Under the pieces are notes generated by a model that was given only the letters and a program-made list of their open reading frames with translations, ran no database searches and had not been told where the DNA came from. A stretch of 64,000 nucleotides of DNA from assembly GCA_963693315.1 (NCBI GenBank), contig OY856186.1, positions 82,525,176-82,589,175 of the forward strand, read 5' to 3'. The first letter of the stretch is position 1. Each line of letters starts with the position of its first letter. This DNA is from Diogma glabrata. Lineage: Eukaryota; Arthropoda; Insecta; Diptera; Cylindrotomidae. This document shows positions 1-11,462 of the stretch, in pieces. The translations under genes and the position numbers were made by a program.

Positions 1-533
1 TTTTTTATAGCATTATCATTTGAATTCAATCCTTCGAAAATATTAGAGAAAAATGCATTTTCAGAAAGAGGAGGTAAATTGACTTTGCCTTTATGGCAAC
101 ACAAAGAAAACGCTTCATTATTATTTGAAGTAACTTCTCTTGCAAAATGTTTGGCATGACAAAAATGACAACTCATATCCAAAGCACCACAAACATACGA
201 ATCAAAGTTACCTGGAATCACATTCAAAGCACACTTGAACGAATCTCTCAAAATTACAAAGGGAATTTCATCATTCACCACATTCAATTCTAAATCATTC
301 GCAACATTCATGACACCATTCATGACACCGTTCATGACACCATTCATATCATCAACATTCACTTCATCATTCACAACAACATCAGCTTCAGCATTCATTC
401 CATCATTATTACCATTCATTTCATCATTCATAAAATCAACATTATTACGCATATTACGCATATAATCTCTTTTATTCCGACGACTCGATGTACCACTCAC
501 ATCCAAACGACGTTTACGACGTAGTCTTGGCAT
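1..533 (-). pseudogene. Helitron Rep protein, N-terminal part (second copy, cut by window edge)
   Basis: The minus strand encodes the same N-terminus as the gene that starts at 1165 on the plus strand, beginning MPRLRRKRR at 533 and reading leftward off the window. The visible ~177 residues are a basic start, a low-complexity stretch with repeated MNGV units, and the beginning of the Helitron-like N-terminal domain with Cys/His pairs (CHFCHAKH). The catalytic Rep and helicase motifs would lie outside the window. I call it a partial copy rather than a working gene because only the duplicated segment can be seen. A complete second Helitron in divergent orientation beyond the edge is equally possible. 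Confidence 0.7.
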
Positions 534-678
534 CGAAATAAATAAATATATCAATATATCAAAAATATGAAATAACTCAAATATCAAAATATCTCAAAAA
601 TCTTTATATCAATAAAAAACAAAATAATCGAAAAATATCGAAAACCGTCCTTCTTGAAAGATAAAAGACGACTAAAAT
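1..678. repeat. Left arm of Helitron inverted duplication
   Basis: This stretch is the reverse complement of 1020-1697, each base pairing with its partner so that the two coordinates add to 1698. I saw no clear mismatch in the portions I compared by eye. The arm runs off the left edge of the window, so its true length is unknown. It carries the start of a second Helitron reading frame on the minus strand. The near identity implies a recent duplication or ongoing gene conversion. Confidence 0.93.
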
Positions 679-1019
679 ATAAAATAAATACGACGACTGA
701 AATGAATATAAAATAAATATAAAAATTTTCGTTTTTGTTATTCGTTGTTCGGTTCGATAGCTAATATATAAAAAAGAAAAATTTTAAAGCATTGTTTTAA
801 AGCAAAAAGAAAGATGTATGTAAACTTATAATGCATATGTATAGAAAAAGTTTTCCGTATATAATAACTTTTTTATTTATGATCCGATTTGTTTGAATCC
901 GGATCCGACTATAGGTTACACTAATATCAGTTAGCTGTGAAAATTTCAAATGAATCCATCTGCGAATAAAAAAGCCTAATGCTCCACAAAGTTTTAATCT
1001 AGCGTATTAATATATAGAG
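679..1019. other. Spacer between the inverted Helitron arms
   Basis: About 340 bp, AT-rich, between two divergent copies of the Helitron gene start. It contains no long reading frame and no matching inverted sequence. It holds whatever 5' end or promoter each copy has, but I cannot identify a canonical Helitron 5' TC terminus in it. Confidence 0.5.
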
Positions 1020-1697
1020 ATTTTAGTCGTCTTTTATCTTTCAAGAAGGACGGTTTTCGATATTTTTCGATTATTTTGTTTTTTATTGATATAAAGATTT
1101 TTGAGATATTTTGATATTTGAGTTATTTCATATTTTTGATATATTGATATATTTATTTATTTCGATGCCAAGACTACGTCGTAAACGTCGTTTGGATGTG
1201 AGTGGTACATCGAGTCGTCGGAATAAAAGAGATTATATGCGTAATATGCGTAATAATGTTGATTTTATGAATGATGAAATGAATGGTAATAATGATGGAA
1301 TGAATGCTGAAGCTGATGTTGTTGTGAATGATGAAGTGAATGTTGATGATATGAATGGTGTCATGAACGGTGTCATGAATGGTGTCATGAATGTTGCGAA
1401 TGATTTAGAATTGAATGTGGTGAATGATGAAATTCCCTTTGTAATTTTGAGAGATTCGTTCAAGTGTGCTTTGAATGTGATTCCAGGTAACTTTGATTCG
1501 TATGTTTGTGGTGCTTTGGATATGAGTTGTCATTTTTGTCATGCCAAACATTTTGCAAGAGAAGTTACTTCAAATAATAATGAAGCGTTTTCTTTGTGTT
1601 GCCATAAAGGCAAAGTCAATTTACCTCCTCTTTCTGAAAATGCATTTTTCTCTAATATTTTCGAAGGATTGAATTCAAATGATAATGCTATAAAAAA
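1020..1697. repeat. Right arm of Helitron inverted duplication
   Basis: Reverse complement of 1-678. The right arm continues seamlessly into the rest of the Helitron gene, so this side is the longer copy. The homology starts at the motif TTTTAGTCGTC upstream of the gene and is cut only by the window edge on the other copy. Confidence 0.93.
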
Positions 1698-4606
1698 ACG
1701 TTCTAAAAGTTTTCTTTCAAATATTCGTTCCTATAATTCGGCATTTGCAATGATCAGTTCTGAATGTAATATAGCGGATTCTACTGCACGTGGTATTTAT
1801 CATTTTAAAATTCATAATATTTTTTATCATCGTACTGGTGCTTTAATTCCTGCTTATGGTCGACCTCCAATGTATGCACAATTATATTTTTATGATGTTG
1901 ATACTGCTGCTAATATGAGAATGAATAGAAATACCAATGTATGTGAAATTTTTCTTATGCGTGAGATAGGTTTTGAGTTAGATCGTGTGAATCCTTTTGT
2001 TCGTTCTTTCAAATCAATGCATGAATTTTGTGAAAGACCTGAGAATGTTACTGCTGATGTGTCAATGGTTATAAAAGTTAACAGAGAATGTGATATTCGT
2101 CGTTTTAATGATGCTGTTCAAACTGATGTGGCTGCTATTTTTAAAAATGATGATGGTGAACCACCTTTTGAAAGAAATATGATTGTTTTTTCAAAAAATG
2201 CAAATGAAATTCGTTCTGTTTCTGTCCTTGATTCTTCTTTGGATCCTTTAGCTTATCCTTTGTTGTTTCCAAATGGTGATACTGGGTGGCACGTTAATAT
2301 TCCACATAATTTAGTTTCAACTTCACGTGCTAATGTGTCACGTACAAAAGCTACAATGTTGCAATATGCATCTTATCGCCTTGCTATACGTGATGGTTTT
2401 AGTCTTTTGCATCGTTCTCAAAAATTATTTCTTCAATGGATTGTTGATATGTATGTTCGTATCGAAGGTACACGGCTTCATTACATTCGTTCAAATCAAT
2501 CTGCTCTCCGTGCTGATTTGTACAATAATTTAACAGATTTCTTGCATCAAAATCGCAATGGCGATGATAATATGCAAGTAGTTGGTCGTAAAGTAATTTT
2601 GCCATCTTCTTTCACCGGTTCACCACGTAACATGTATCAAAATTACTTGGATGCAATGTCTATTGTACAACATTTCGGTAAACCTTCTTTATTTATAACA
2701 ATGACATGTAATCCTCAATGGCCAGAAATTGTTGATAATTTGAGTAATTATGAGTCTTCGAATTTTCGTCCTGATATTGTTGTGCGTGTGTTTAAAGTGA
2801 AACTTAAAGAGCTCATAGATTGTTTAATGAAAAAAAAGATTTTCGGTTCTGTCAAAGCACTTATATATACCATTGAATTTCAAAAACGTGGTCTTCCGCA
2901 TGCCCATATTTTGTTAAATTTATCAGATGAAGATAGAATTGATGGAAATGAAATGATTAATAAATTTGTATGTACTGAAATCCCTGATCCCATTCTTTTT
3001 CCTAAATTACATGAATATGTGAAATGGTCATATGATGCATGGACCATGTGGTGCTCTAAATCCCAATTCTGTTTGTATGAGAGATGGTAAATGTAGTAAG
3101 AATTTTCCAAAACCTTTTTCTGAAAATACTAAAGAATCTGTGAATGGTTATCCTTTGTATCGTCGACGTGATAATGGTATGAGTGTTGATGTACGTGGTG
3201 CATCTCTTGATAATAGATATGTTGTTCCATATAATCCTTATCTTCTTGCAAAATTCAATTGTCATATTAACGTTGAAATATGTACGACTGTTAAAAGTGT
3301 GAAATATGTTTACAAGTATGTATATAAAGGGTATGATTCTGCCAATGTTGAATTGAGAGTGAATGGAGAGAATGCAGTGAATAATGATGATGCGATTGTG
3401 GGAAATGAAATTCAAGATTTTTTGAATGGACGGTATGTTGGTTCGACTGAAGCTGCTTGGCGCATATTTGAATTTCCAATGCATTTTCAATCTCATACAA
3501 TTATTCGACTTGATTGTCATTTGCCTAATAGACAAAATGTTTATATCAGGAATGGTAATGTGGCTGGTGCAGTCGCAAATGTATCAAGAACAAAATTGTT
3601 AGCATTTTTCCATTTGAATTCCATTGATAATTTAGCTAATGAGTTTTTGTATACAGAATTACCATTACATTATGTTTGGCATGATCAAAGTAAATCGTGG
3701 AAAAGAAGACAACGTGGGGCTGATAAAGTTGTTGCTCGATTATATATGGTTTCTCCAAAAGATATAGAATTGTTTCATATGCGTTTACTTCTGTTGCATG
3801 TTCGTGGTCCAAAATCTTTTTCTGATCTACGTATGTATGAAGGTGTTGAGTAACCTACTTTTGTTGCAGCATGTGAAGCTCGAGGTATTGCAACAAATGA
3901 TAATGAATGGCGTGAATGTTTACTTGAAGCTTCAGAAATTCAATCACCAAAACAGTTTCGTCAATTATTTGCATTTATCTGTGGTTTGAATGTTCCTCCG
4001 AATGCTTTAGCTTTATGGATTGAATTTAGAAATAGTATGATTGAAGACTTTTTACGAAATTACGATGAAGATGTGTCAATTAATCGAGCCTTGATTGAAA
4101 TTAATGAAATTCTTCTTACACATAATACTTCATGTGGTGATCTTGGTCTTCCGATTCCACAATATAACTTACAGATTGGCGATGTAGGTCATTTTGATAT
4201 TGAAGAAGAAGCTATAGTTTTCGATAGAATGTATGAAAATGCAAATAATGAGCAACGTAGTGTGATTGATATTGTTTTGCGTGAAGCTCAATTCCATGAT
4301 ACTGGAAGTAATGTTTTTTTCTTGACAGCTCATGCAGGTTGTGGCAAAACTTTTGTTCAAACGGCAATCATTCATAAATTTAATTCATTAAATCTTTCGT
4401 GTATTGTAACTGCCTTCAGTGGTATTGCATCAACTCTTTTGATTGGGGGGCGAACTTTGCATAATGTTTTCAAATTACCAATTCCATTATTAGAGAATTC
4501 AATGCCAAATATAACTCCAAACAGTGTACATGGCACATATATTAATAATGCATCAATCATTATTATAGATGAAATTTCAATGTGTTCTATTCATGCTTTA
4601 AAATTA
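1165..4606 (+). pseudogene. Helitron Rep/Pif1-type helicase, frameshifted and truncated
   Basis: This is the replication initiator-helicase of a rolling-circle Helitron transposon. The first frame runs from MPRLRRKRR to about 3030. It includes the Helitron-like N-terminal domain (FITMTCNPQWPEI near 2700) and the HUH metal-binding motif GLPHAHILL at 2890-2916. A one-base frameshift near 3030 moves the reading into the next frame, which carries the Rep tyrosine region YVYKYVYKG near 3310 and an in-frame TAA at 3851-3853. The same frame then continues into a Pif1-like helicase with Walker A (HAGCGKT, ~4330) and Walker B (IIIDEISM, ~4560). The helicase stops where the foldback element at 4607 begins, and no later helicase motifs appear beyond it. 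I chose the ATG at 1165 because the upstream residues are not basic and lie in the leader. The element is dead: one shift, one stop and a lost C-terminus. Confidence 0.93.
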
Positions 4607-5082
4607 ACTAGGAGGGCCCGGCGTGCTTCGCTACGCTTATAAATAAAGTTTTTGCGTAGACATTTTGTTGACGTAGAAGCAATGATTTCAAAAAGTGGTA
4701 ATGAGAAATGCTACCATATAATTTTTAATTTTTCTTTTTAAATATATGAATGAAAAATAATCAGAACTCTAGCTGATCAGTTCGGATATATGAAAAATTA
4801 GCGAAGCTTACTTGAAAACTTATTTGATCGCTAATTTTTCATATGCTAATTTTTCATACGAAGCTTACTTGAAAACTTATTTGATCGCTAATTTTTCATA
4901 TATCCGAACTGATCAGCTAGAGTTCTGATTATTTTTCATTCATATATTTAAAAAGAAAAATTAAAAATTATATGGTAGCATTTCTCATTACCACTTTTTG
5001 AAATCATTGCTTCTACGTCAACAAAATGTCTACGCAAAAACTTTATTTATAAGCGTAGCGAAGCACGCCGGGCCCTTCTAGT
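4607..5082. mobile_element. Foldback (hairpin) non-autonomous element
   Basis: A nearly perfect inverted repeat of about 195-bp arms. The outer ends read ACTAG(G/A)AGGGCCCGGCG on both sides, followed by GCTTCGCTACGC. The loop holds a second nested pair built on GCGAAGCTTACTTG. CTAG at each end could be a 4-bp target duplication or part of the terminal repeat, and I cannot decide. It interrupts or truncates the Helitron helicase immediately after its Walker B motif. It encodes nothing of its own. Confidence 0.85.
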
Positions 5083-5494
5083 ACAAATTATCGATTTAAG
5101 ATTAAACATCGAGAAGGAACTATAACTAACTTGTTCGTTATCGTTAGACCAAACATGACAAAAAAACAATTTTAATGTTGGTATTTTACATTAAAAACTT
5201 TTTCCAATCAATTCTTTTATTAATCTTTCTGTTTGAACACTCAAATACGAATTAACTCAATTCCCGTCAAACATGGAAAAAGAAAAGAAAATGTGATTTT
5301 TTGACAATCATCGGCTTTGTATGAAAAATCAAGGTGTAACAACATGAAAATACTACATTTTTTCGTTCAATTTTTTTAATTAATATGAATGAGTTCAGTA
5401 ATCTATTTTTTTCCGTTAATATTTTTGAAATTAAAGGTTGGTTCGTTATGTTTAAATTTTAAGGTTTTTTATTCATTGAGAGAAGTTGAACTAT
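5083..5494. other. AT-rich sequence, 3' part of a hAT relic
   Basis: No reading frame is supported. The segment from about 5092 onward resembles 9390-9830 (shared phrases such as ATTAAACATCGA and the run leading to GACAGACGTTAC). It is therefore probably the non-coding 3' end of the hAT element whose transposase fragment lies just to the right. Confidence 0.45.
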
Positions 5495-6187
5495 TTAAGA
5501 TGTTTGAAATATTTTGAATAAACTGTCGAAGAGCTCGAAATTGGTTTCATTATTGAATGTGAAAACTTGACAGACGTTACAGTTTCCCAAAATTGACGGC
5601 AGCATTTGTGCTGATAATGAGGTTATTTTGGAGGTTATTTTAGAAAGATCAAATGTGTATTCCGAAAGCTTGTTTTTAAGCGATTGCGCTATAGTAATGG
5701 CATCTTCCATTTGAAGTGAATAAAAAGAAAGTAAAGATGTCTGAACACCTTTATCTTTATCAAAAAATTTTACTAGTAAAGGAAAACATTTTATGTTACC
5801 TTTATTTGATGCGTCCGTTATTACTGAAAAATATCGCGCCAGAGCTAAATTGTTTTTAATAATCATTTTCGAATGAGGACCGAGTACATTAGTAATAATA
5901 GCACTGGTTTTCGTTCTTCCACAGCTATATTTGTTTGCGATAGTTGAATCGCTAAACAGAATCCTAAATAATGATCCACCACACCCACTGGAACTATAGC
6001 TGTGCGAATGAATGCATGAATGGTAGCTAAATAATGATTCTGCTATTAACACCTGTTGTTCGGCTTTGGTATATGGAGTAATGTAATATTCTGATATTTT
6101 AGTAGATTGTTGTGCATTTAAATTAACTTTATGTTTAGCTGTAATCACTTTACATATCGTTTTTTTTCTTCGGTGTTGGTGAATCAT
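5495..6187 (-). pseudogene. hAT-type transposase fragment (DUF4371-like)
   Basis: The 230 visible residues match the central part of a hAT-superfamily transposase of the DUF4371/ZMYM-like type. They include the CGRTK motif, then ALARYFSVITDASNKGN with the first catalytic Asp, then FPLLVKFFDKDKGVQTSLL. After KNKLSEYTFDLSKI the sequence degenerates (tandem TSKITS and loss of the expected Asp-containing strand), and the rest of the catalytic core and the C-terminal dimerisation region are absent. The ATG used is only the first available one, since the N-terminal BED-type zinc finger expected of the family is not visible. It lies on the minus strand with no intact terminal repeats nearby. This is a decayed transposon fragment, not a host gene. 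Confidence 0.85.
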
Positions 6188-7639
6188 TTAATATTTTCTC
6201 GTTACTTTTAGAAAGATTGATTTTGGATGTCGACATATTTTAAGCCTAATAATAAGTTTATTTATTTAAAAAATCATAACTTAATAAAAATGTAACAACT
6301 TACAATTTATGTCAATATATATGATTAAAGTTGATACTATGTAAATGAAATGTGTTGACAGTTTCTTGTTACTGGACCTTTTCCACTCACTATAATACTA
6401 CTTTTAATAATTAAAAAAGGAAATACGCAAGAAATACTGTATTTTTTTGTGCCCCCATACGAATCTTAAATTTTTTGGAATCTCTCAACTATTATACTCC
6501 TTAACCTAACATTTTAGGCAACTGTTAATGATTAATAATTTAATTCAAAAGAAAAATTGTATATACAAATATAATAATACATAATAATAGTAATAAAATA
6601 AAAAAATCTTATAGCTGGTTTGACCGTTCCGTGGTTGATTGGTGATGACGTTTCTAATAGCTGCCATATTCACAAATTACTTTCATATCTAGAAGCTTTT
6701 CTTCCAATAATGTCATATATTTCAGCCACCGCCTTCAAAAATTCAAACATATTCTGGATCTTCAATAACTTTTTCCAATATAACCATTTATATCAGCCAC
6801 CTTTCACAACTTTAATCATAGACCGGATCTTCAATAACTTTTTCCATCTCCCGTAGCTAATCAAGAAGACATTTTCTTTTATATCACAAGAAATTTATTT
6901 TTATGTTTCTTTTTAGTACAATTAGACTTTTTTATTCTCCAACAATTAGTTTGACCAATTATATAAAGAAAAATTGAATAATTAAAAACCATTACTCAAA
7001 AATAACTAACAAACACTTCTTTTTGTTTAATTTTTTTCCATTTAAACTTTTATTGTTCGACAAACGAACATGGAATAATATTCAACATGAAGTGCCATTT
7101 ATAAATCAATTTTCGTTATCTTTTTATTTTCGTATTTAACGAAAACCGAACAAAATTATCATCTTCAATCCGTTTTCCGTTTTTCCTTTCGGCAGAGTGT
7201 GTTTAATGATTTTACTCTAAATTTCTTATTTAGATGTTGGAAGAAATTTTATGGTTAGTTTGAATTTGAAAATTTTACCATTAGAAAACTTGAATTATGA
7301 AAAATTCCATTAAGAAGAAACCAAAAATGAAATATTAAAATTCGCGTTATACAAATACATATCGTTTTGGTTATATTATCAGAAGATGAGCAATGTGTTT
7401 TGGTTTAACTTATGTGAAAACTGATGAAAACGGTAATGAAGATTGTTCTGCTTGTGAAAATATTAAATTAAGGTTTTTCGAAAACGCTAGTCATCTTGTG
7501 ATTCCTTTAATGTTAATACAAATCATTGGGTTGCACGATATGTTTATAAAATAAATAATTAAATATTTATATTGTGTTGAATTCTAATTTAAATTATTGG
7601 GTAATTGTCATTATAGCCATTTTGGGACTTTATTATTTT
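6188..7639. other. AT-rich intergenic sequence, nothing recognised
   Basis: About 1.45 kb with only short reading frames and no protein similarity I can recognise. The block 6620-6856 contains a locally repeated phrase (ATCTTCAATAACTTTTTCC occurs twice, ~67 bp apart). No tRNA, terminal repeat or array is seen. Confidence 0.5.
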
Positions 7640-7795
7640 TATCTGTATAGGGGTATAGATGATGGCGTGTATGTATGTATGCGTGAGTGTATGGGGGTAT
7701 GGATGATGGCGTGTATGTAGGTATACGTGAGTGTATGTGGGTATGTATGAGGGCGTGTATGTATATAAGCGTGAGTGTATTGGGTGTGCATGCAC
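7640..7795. repeat. 44-bp minisatellite, about three copies
   Basis: The G-rich phrase GGCGTGTATGTA recurs at 7664, 7708 and 7752, giving an exact 44-bp period. Each unit contains GTGAGTGTAT and GGGTATG. It is a short strand-asymmetric tandem repeat (G/T on plus). The minus-strand reading frame through it is an artefact of the repeat. Confidence 0.85.
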
Positions 7796-8054
7796 GTGAA
7801 TGATGTATCTATGGGGGCGAACGTGACGGTCGGGTTTTTATTGTAGGTCCACCAGAGTCTTCCTTCTTCACCTTTTTTTTATAATCTTCCATCCGATTTT
7901 ATACAACCGGTAAACGCGCACATTCCGATGTATTTGTGCTGAAGCAGCAGGTTTTCTTTAGGGCCCACAAGCTGAAGCTGGTTTAGGGTATAAAACCTTA
8001 CTGCGCGGCCTGCTAAACTGATGCGTTGGAAGTTCCAACTTATCCAGTTCTCCA

Positions 8055-8244
8055 TTACAATTTATAAGTACTTAAGAGGTCTTGCCCTAATATTCCACCT
8101 GTAGGTATATTCAAGTCATTTTGTAGTACATGTAATCTTACTTTAAGTGCATAATTTGGAATAAAAATTTCTGTATTTAAGATACCTAATGAGTTTACAA
8201 TGGTATTTGTAACACCTTTTATTTCTATTATGTTTTGCTCAACA
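8055..8244 (-). pseudogene. Gypsy retropepsin C-terminal fragment
   Basis: Read on the minus strand, directly overlapping the end of the gag fragment but in another frame, this encodes EQNIIEIKGVTNTIVNSLG and continues to GGILGQDLLSTYKL followed by TAA. This is the C-terminal half of a Gypsy-type aspartic protease, where ILG(R/Q)D is the conserved motif before the flap-side helix. The active-site DTG is missing. Gag and protease have been fused by an internal deletion that removed the gag C-terminus and the protease N-terminus. Confidence 0.75.
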
Positions 8245-8725
8245 TTGCTGCTTGAATGCTGTTGTTCGTTGGATAAACCATTTTTATGTTGGCTTTAACA
8301 TCACTGATTGCTATTTTGTTGGCATTTTCTATCGGCATGCCAAGAGTTTTGTATGCTAAGTATAACTCAGAACGAAGACTTATAATTTTTTGTATATATT
8401 GGTCTTTGTTTATAAGAGTTAAACTATTTAATGCTGATTTTACCTGCTCAACTGTTTTACCAGAGCATTTCCTTTTTAAATGTTCAATAATTTCATCTAT
8501 CGTGGTAACACTATCCGTTACGGCTTCCTCATCCTTCTTTTTCAATTTTGTTAAAATAATAGTAACTGTTTGAGCTATGTTCGGTGCGCTTGTGATTGTA
8601 GTTTTAACAACATTTAATTTTCTTAAGAAATAACTCAAATCTGTAGCATTCCCATCGTAATTTTCTGTAATGATTTTGTTGACGAGGGAGATTATATCGA
8701 CTGGTGTTAACGCAGTATTCGTCAT
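8228..8725 (-). pseudogene. Gypsy-type Gag fragment
   Basis: The 165-residue frame resembles the capsid part of Gag from Gypsy-group retrotransposons. It opens with TPVDIISLVNKIITENYDG, then a helical stretch, KRKCSGKTVEQVKSALNSL, and a conserved-looking DQYIQKIISLRSELYLAYKTLGMP that matches the second capsid domain's repeated-helix pattern. It ends abruptly at LSKT, where the protease fragment begins in another frame. It differs from the gag at 61918-62979, so it belongs to a different family. No LTR is recognised on either side. It is a deletion relic. Confidence 0.65.
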
Positions 8726-8759
8726 TGTTTTTGTTTCAACTACGTCAATAGGTGTGTTA

Positions 8760-9390
8760 AAAAAATTTTAATTTCGTCAGATTCTACATTAGAGAATGGT
8801 AGGACGTTTAGAAAACTAAATCTATTATATTCTACTTATTCATAAAAGAAAATAAATCACTAAAAATTATAGGGAAAACCTATAGAACCCAAAAGAAAGC
8901 CAAACCACCTAAAAAAAGTATTCTACAAGCAAAAAAAGTATTCTACTCCAAGCAAGTGTTCTACAAAGTTACTATTGAAATATTCTGATTTCAATCAAAC
9001 AAAAATTCGAACAATAATATACTTATAACAATACTCAGTATTTTTTTTACAATTTTATACAATGCCAAATGTTCACGCCTCTGGCCTGGCAGTGGACTGT
9101 ATAGTATTGATAACGATGATGAAGCCAAAGACAGAACAATCTCACAATCTAATGGCGATGATGGTCAATAATAATAACTAATGATAGCTCTACGTATGGT
9201 ATATAGATTGATGATCAAACATTGTTGCCTCACAAGGCTGGCTGTTGCACAATAGTTGATTAGTTATCAATAGTTGCCTCACAAGAGGTTCACAAATGAT
9301 GAAGTTCAATAATAATAATTACTAGTAGTTTTACGTAATAAATAGATCGATACAATTTTATACAATAAAGAAACAGAATTGAAAATGTTT
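8760..9390. repeat. Degenerate local duplication (~150 bp)
   Basis: The phrase TCAATAATAATAA...TAG.T.TACGTA..ATAGAT.GAT occurs near 9157 and again near 9305, and TTGCCTCACAAG occurs at about 9226 and 9283. This looks like an old, diverged tandem duplication. No gene is seen here. Confidence 0.5.
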
Positions 9391-9830
9391 TGTTTTTAAG
9401 AATTAAACATCGAATGATGTTTTTTAGTTAATCATTAAACTTGGAATACTTTTACAATTGAAAAATTACTTTTTATTTTTAAAGATTGAAACGAAACGAT
9501 CACGAAATTGTTTCGTGATCAAACATTACATGGCTGATAAAAATCGCCATTGTGACATTTATATCGTTTTTGTGTACCAAAAACAATGTCTAGCAACATT
9601 AAAAGAAATACATTCTTCGTTCAATTTTTCGTTATGAGTAAGGGTGTTTAATAATTTTATTTTCATTTTAGATGGTTAAAGATTTGGTCGTTATTTTTAA
9701 ATTTGAACTTTTTTTATTGAAAGAAAATGAATTTACTGAAGAATGTTTCGCAATGGTTGCATAAATTATTTAAATGTTTGAAATGTGTTTTATTAATTAA
9801 TATGAAATTAGACAGACGTTACAAAATGTT
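9390..9830. repeat. Decayed second copy of the hAT relic's 3' region
   Basis: Shares order and phrasing with 5092-5590: a segment with ATTAAACATCGA, a stretch near GTTCAATTTTT, a TTGGTCGTTATTTTTAAATTTGAACTTTTTTATTGA-like block (compare 5440-5480), and finally GACAGACGTTAC. No coding potential remains. A perfect 10-bp hairpin, GATCACGAAA/TTTCGTGATC, lies within it at about 9498-9520. Confidence 0.5.
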
Positions 9831-10040
9831 TTAAAATTCTAAATGACTTTATCGTCTACCATAATGAAAATAATTCCTAAATGAAATCAATTATACCTTA
9901 GGAATCAACTTCATCAGCATTTTAAAGAAAATATAACAAAAACCAAACACTAAAAACATTAAACATTTGATTAAATAAATTTTGTTTCTTTTGTTTTTGT
10001 ATTTATTTTTTTTTTGTTTCATTTAACGAAAACAACAATA

Positions 10041-10170
10041 GTACATTGTATATTAAGAGAAGAAAGTACGACATTGCTGCTCGTGCATGAAAATTGCTTT
10101 GTTGAGGCGTAGCCGAAACCAGCAATCATGTCAGAGCAGCAATGTTACTTTCTGCTCAAAGTATACATAC
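10041..10170. repeat. Long hairpin A
   Basis: Arms 10041-10098 and 10121-10170 are imperfect reverse complements (AGAAAGTA..ACATTGCTGCTC against GAGCAGCAATGTTACTTTCT), closing on a ~22-bp loop. It is preceded by TAGTACATT and followed by ACTTTTTTTTTAACGACTG. The same layout recurs at hairpins B and C. Confidence 0.75.
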
Positions 10171-10840
10171 TTTTTTTTTAACGACTGCCGACAAATGCGA
10201 TCAAAGTAGCCAAGGAGACATTTATTTGTTGTTTAAAAAACGTATCGGACGTCAAGTTAAAATTTTAAATTAATAAATTTAAAATTTATACAGAGTTTGT
10301 TTATATCTATTTTTAAATAAAAATAATTTAAAATACGCAGTAGTGATGAAAATGATATAATTAGCACTTCACCTCATATAAAAGAAGCAGCCAACAACTT
10401 AACTTTATATCTGTTGCCTGAAAAATCTAAAGTCCGGTATGAAAAACCTTACCTATTATTTTTCAATTGGAAAAAAAACAGGAAATTTTTATTCTGAAGA
10501 TGCGATTTTGGTGAACTATCGTAGACAAAAAAGTCTTCAACAATGTGGTCAAATTATTCAATGTTAAAATCAACATTCATCGTTAAAGAAAATTTGGATA
10601 TCAGTAAATATAAAAGATTTTTGCCTTTTTTTAAAAAGGAGCCCTCGGGCTATAGAGCCAAAAAATCAAAAATGTTTTGGGGAGAAGAAATTAATGAATT
10701 TTAAAATTATGTCTTTGTCCATTATGTCTTTGGTTTTACTTGTGTTTTGACTTTCCGTCCATGAGCAGAAAAAATTAAAAAATGCACGCTAAACAGCAAA
10801 AGCCAACTTTCTGTTTTAAACTGATAGATAGAAATAGTAC

Positions 10841-10959
10841 ATTATTTAATTAGGAGCTAAAGTGATACTTTTTGTGTTGAGTCTATAGTTTGACGGCCGA
10901 CCGCAGGGACACTTATAGACGAAACACAAAAAGTCACTTTAGCTCCGAATTAAATACAC
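10841..10959. repeat. Long hairpin B
   Basis: Arms 10841-10888 and 10912-10959 pair well (GGAGCTAAAGTGA.ACTTTTTGTGTT against AACACAAAAAGTCACTTTAGCTCC). The loop contains GACGGCCGACCGC. As in hairpin A, it is preceded by TAGTACATT and followed by ACACTTTTTTTT, so A and B are probably two versions of the same kind of module. Confidence 0.8.
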
Positions 10960-11104
10960 TTTTTTTTCGGCAAACGTTTAAATTTTTTATAAATATGAAA
11001 TTAATACATCAAACTTTATATAAATATGAATTTTTATCGTCATAATTACTTCCAAAAAAGAGAAAAAAACATTTAAATTTGTATGAATAAATTTTTTTTA
11101 CCAA

Positions 11105-11295
11105 AGCAGCCATTTCAAAATTTCATAATCCAATTGAAATAGTTGTTATTTTGTTGTCATAGCTATACAATAATTCCAAATTTCATTATCCAATGAAACT
11201 GTTTGTTATGTTTTGTTGTCATAGTAATATACAATAATTCAAAATATCATAATCCAATGAGAATCAACTTATTTTTTGTTGTCATGGTTATACAA
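11105..11295. repeat. 63-bp tandem repeat, three copies
   Basis: TTGTTGTCAT recurs at 11151, 11214 and 11277, and each copy also has AAATTTCATAATCCAAT-like and ATACAATAATTC phrases. A diverged inverted relative lies at about 52890-53000, showing that this is part of a dispersed repeat family rather than a purely local array. Confidence 0.8.
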
Positions 11296-11370
11296 TATAT
11301 TTGAAGAAATAACAAACTAACAAATAACAAATGCTACTTTACAGCCCCCGTAATATAAAATAAAAATGGC

Positions 11371-11462
11371 GTTACTTTTGCTGTCGCTAGAGGTTTAGTT
11401 ACTTTTCTGTCAGGCTAAAAAGTAAGACTTTAGCTAACTCCCTAGCGGCAGTAAAGTTAAAC
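11371..11462. repeat. Long hairpin C
   Basis: Arms 11371-11407 and 11417-11462 are imperfect reverse complements (TACTTTTGCTGTCGCTAG against CTAGCGGCAGTAAAG). It is followed, after a short interval, by a TTACAGTCGTTAAAAAAA tail that mirrors the sequence after hairpin A. Confidence 0.65.

Noticed and set aside
235..465. 76-codon plus-strand frame, identical to one at 1233-1463 on minus
   Set aside because: It is the antisense shadow of the duplicated Helitron N-terminus.
6620..6856. 78-codon frame
   Set aside because: Contains an internal duplication of AT-rich DNA and no known motif.
7589..7795. His/Tyr/Thr-rich minus-strand frame
   Set aside because: Produced by the 44-bp G/T minisatellite.
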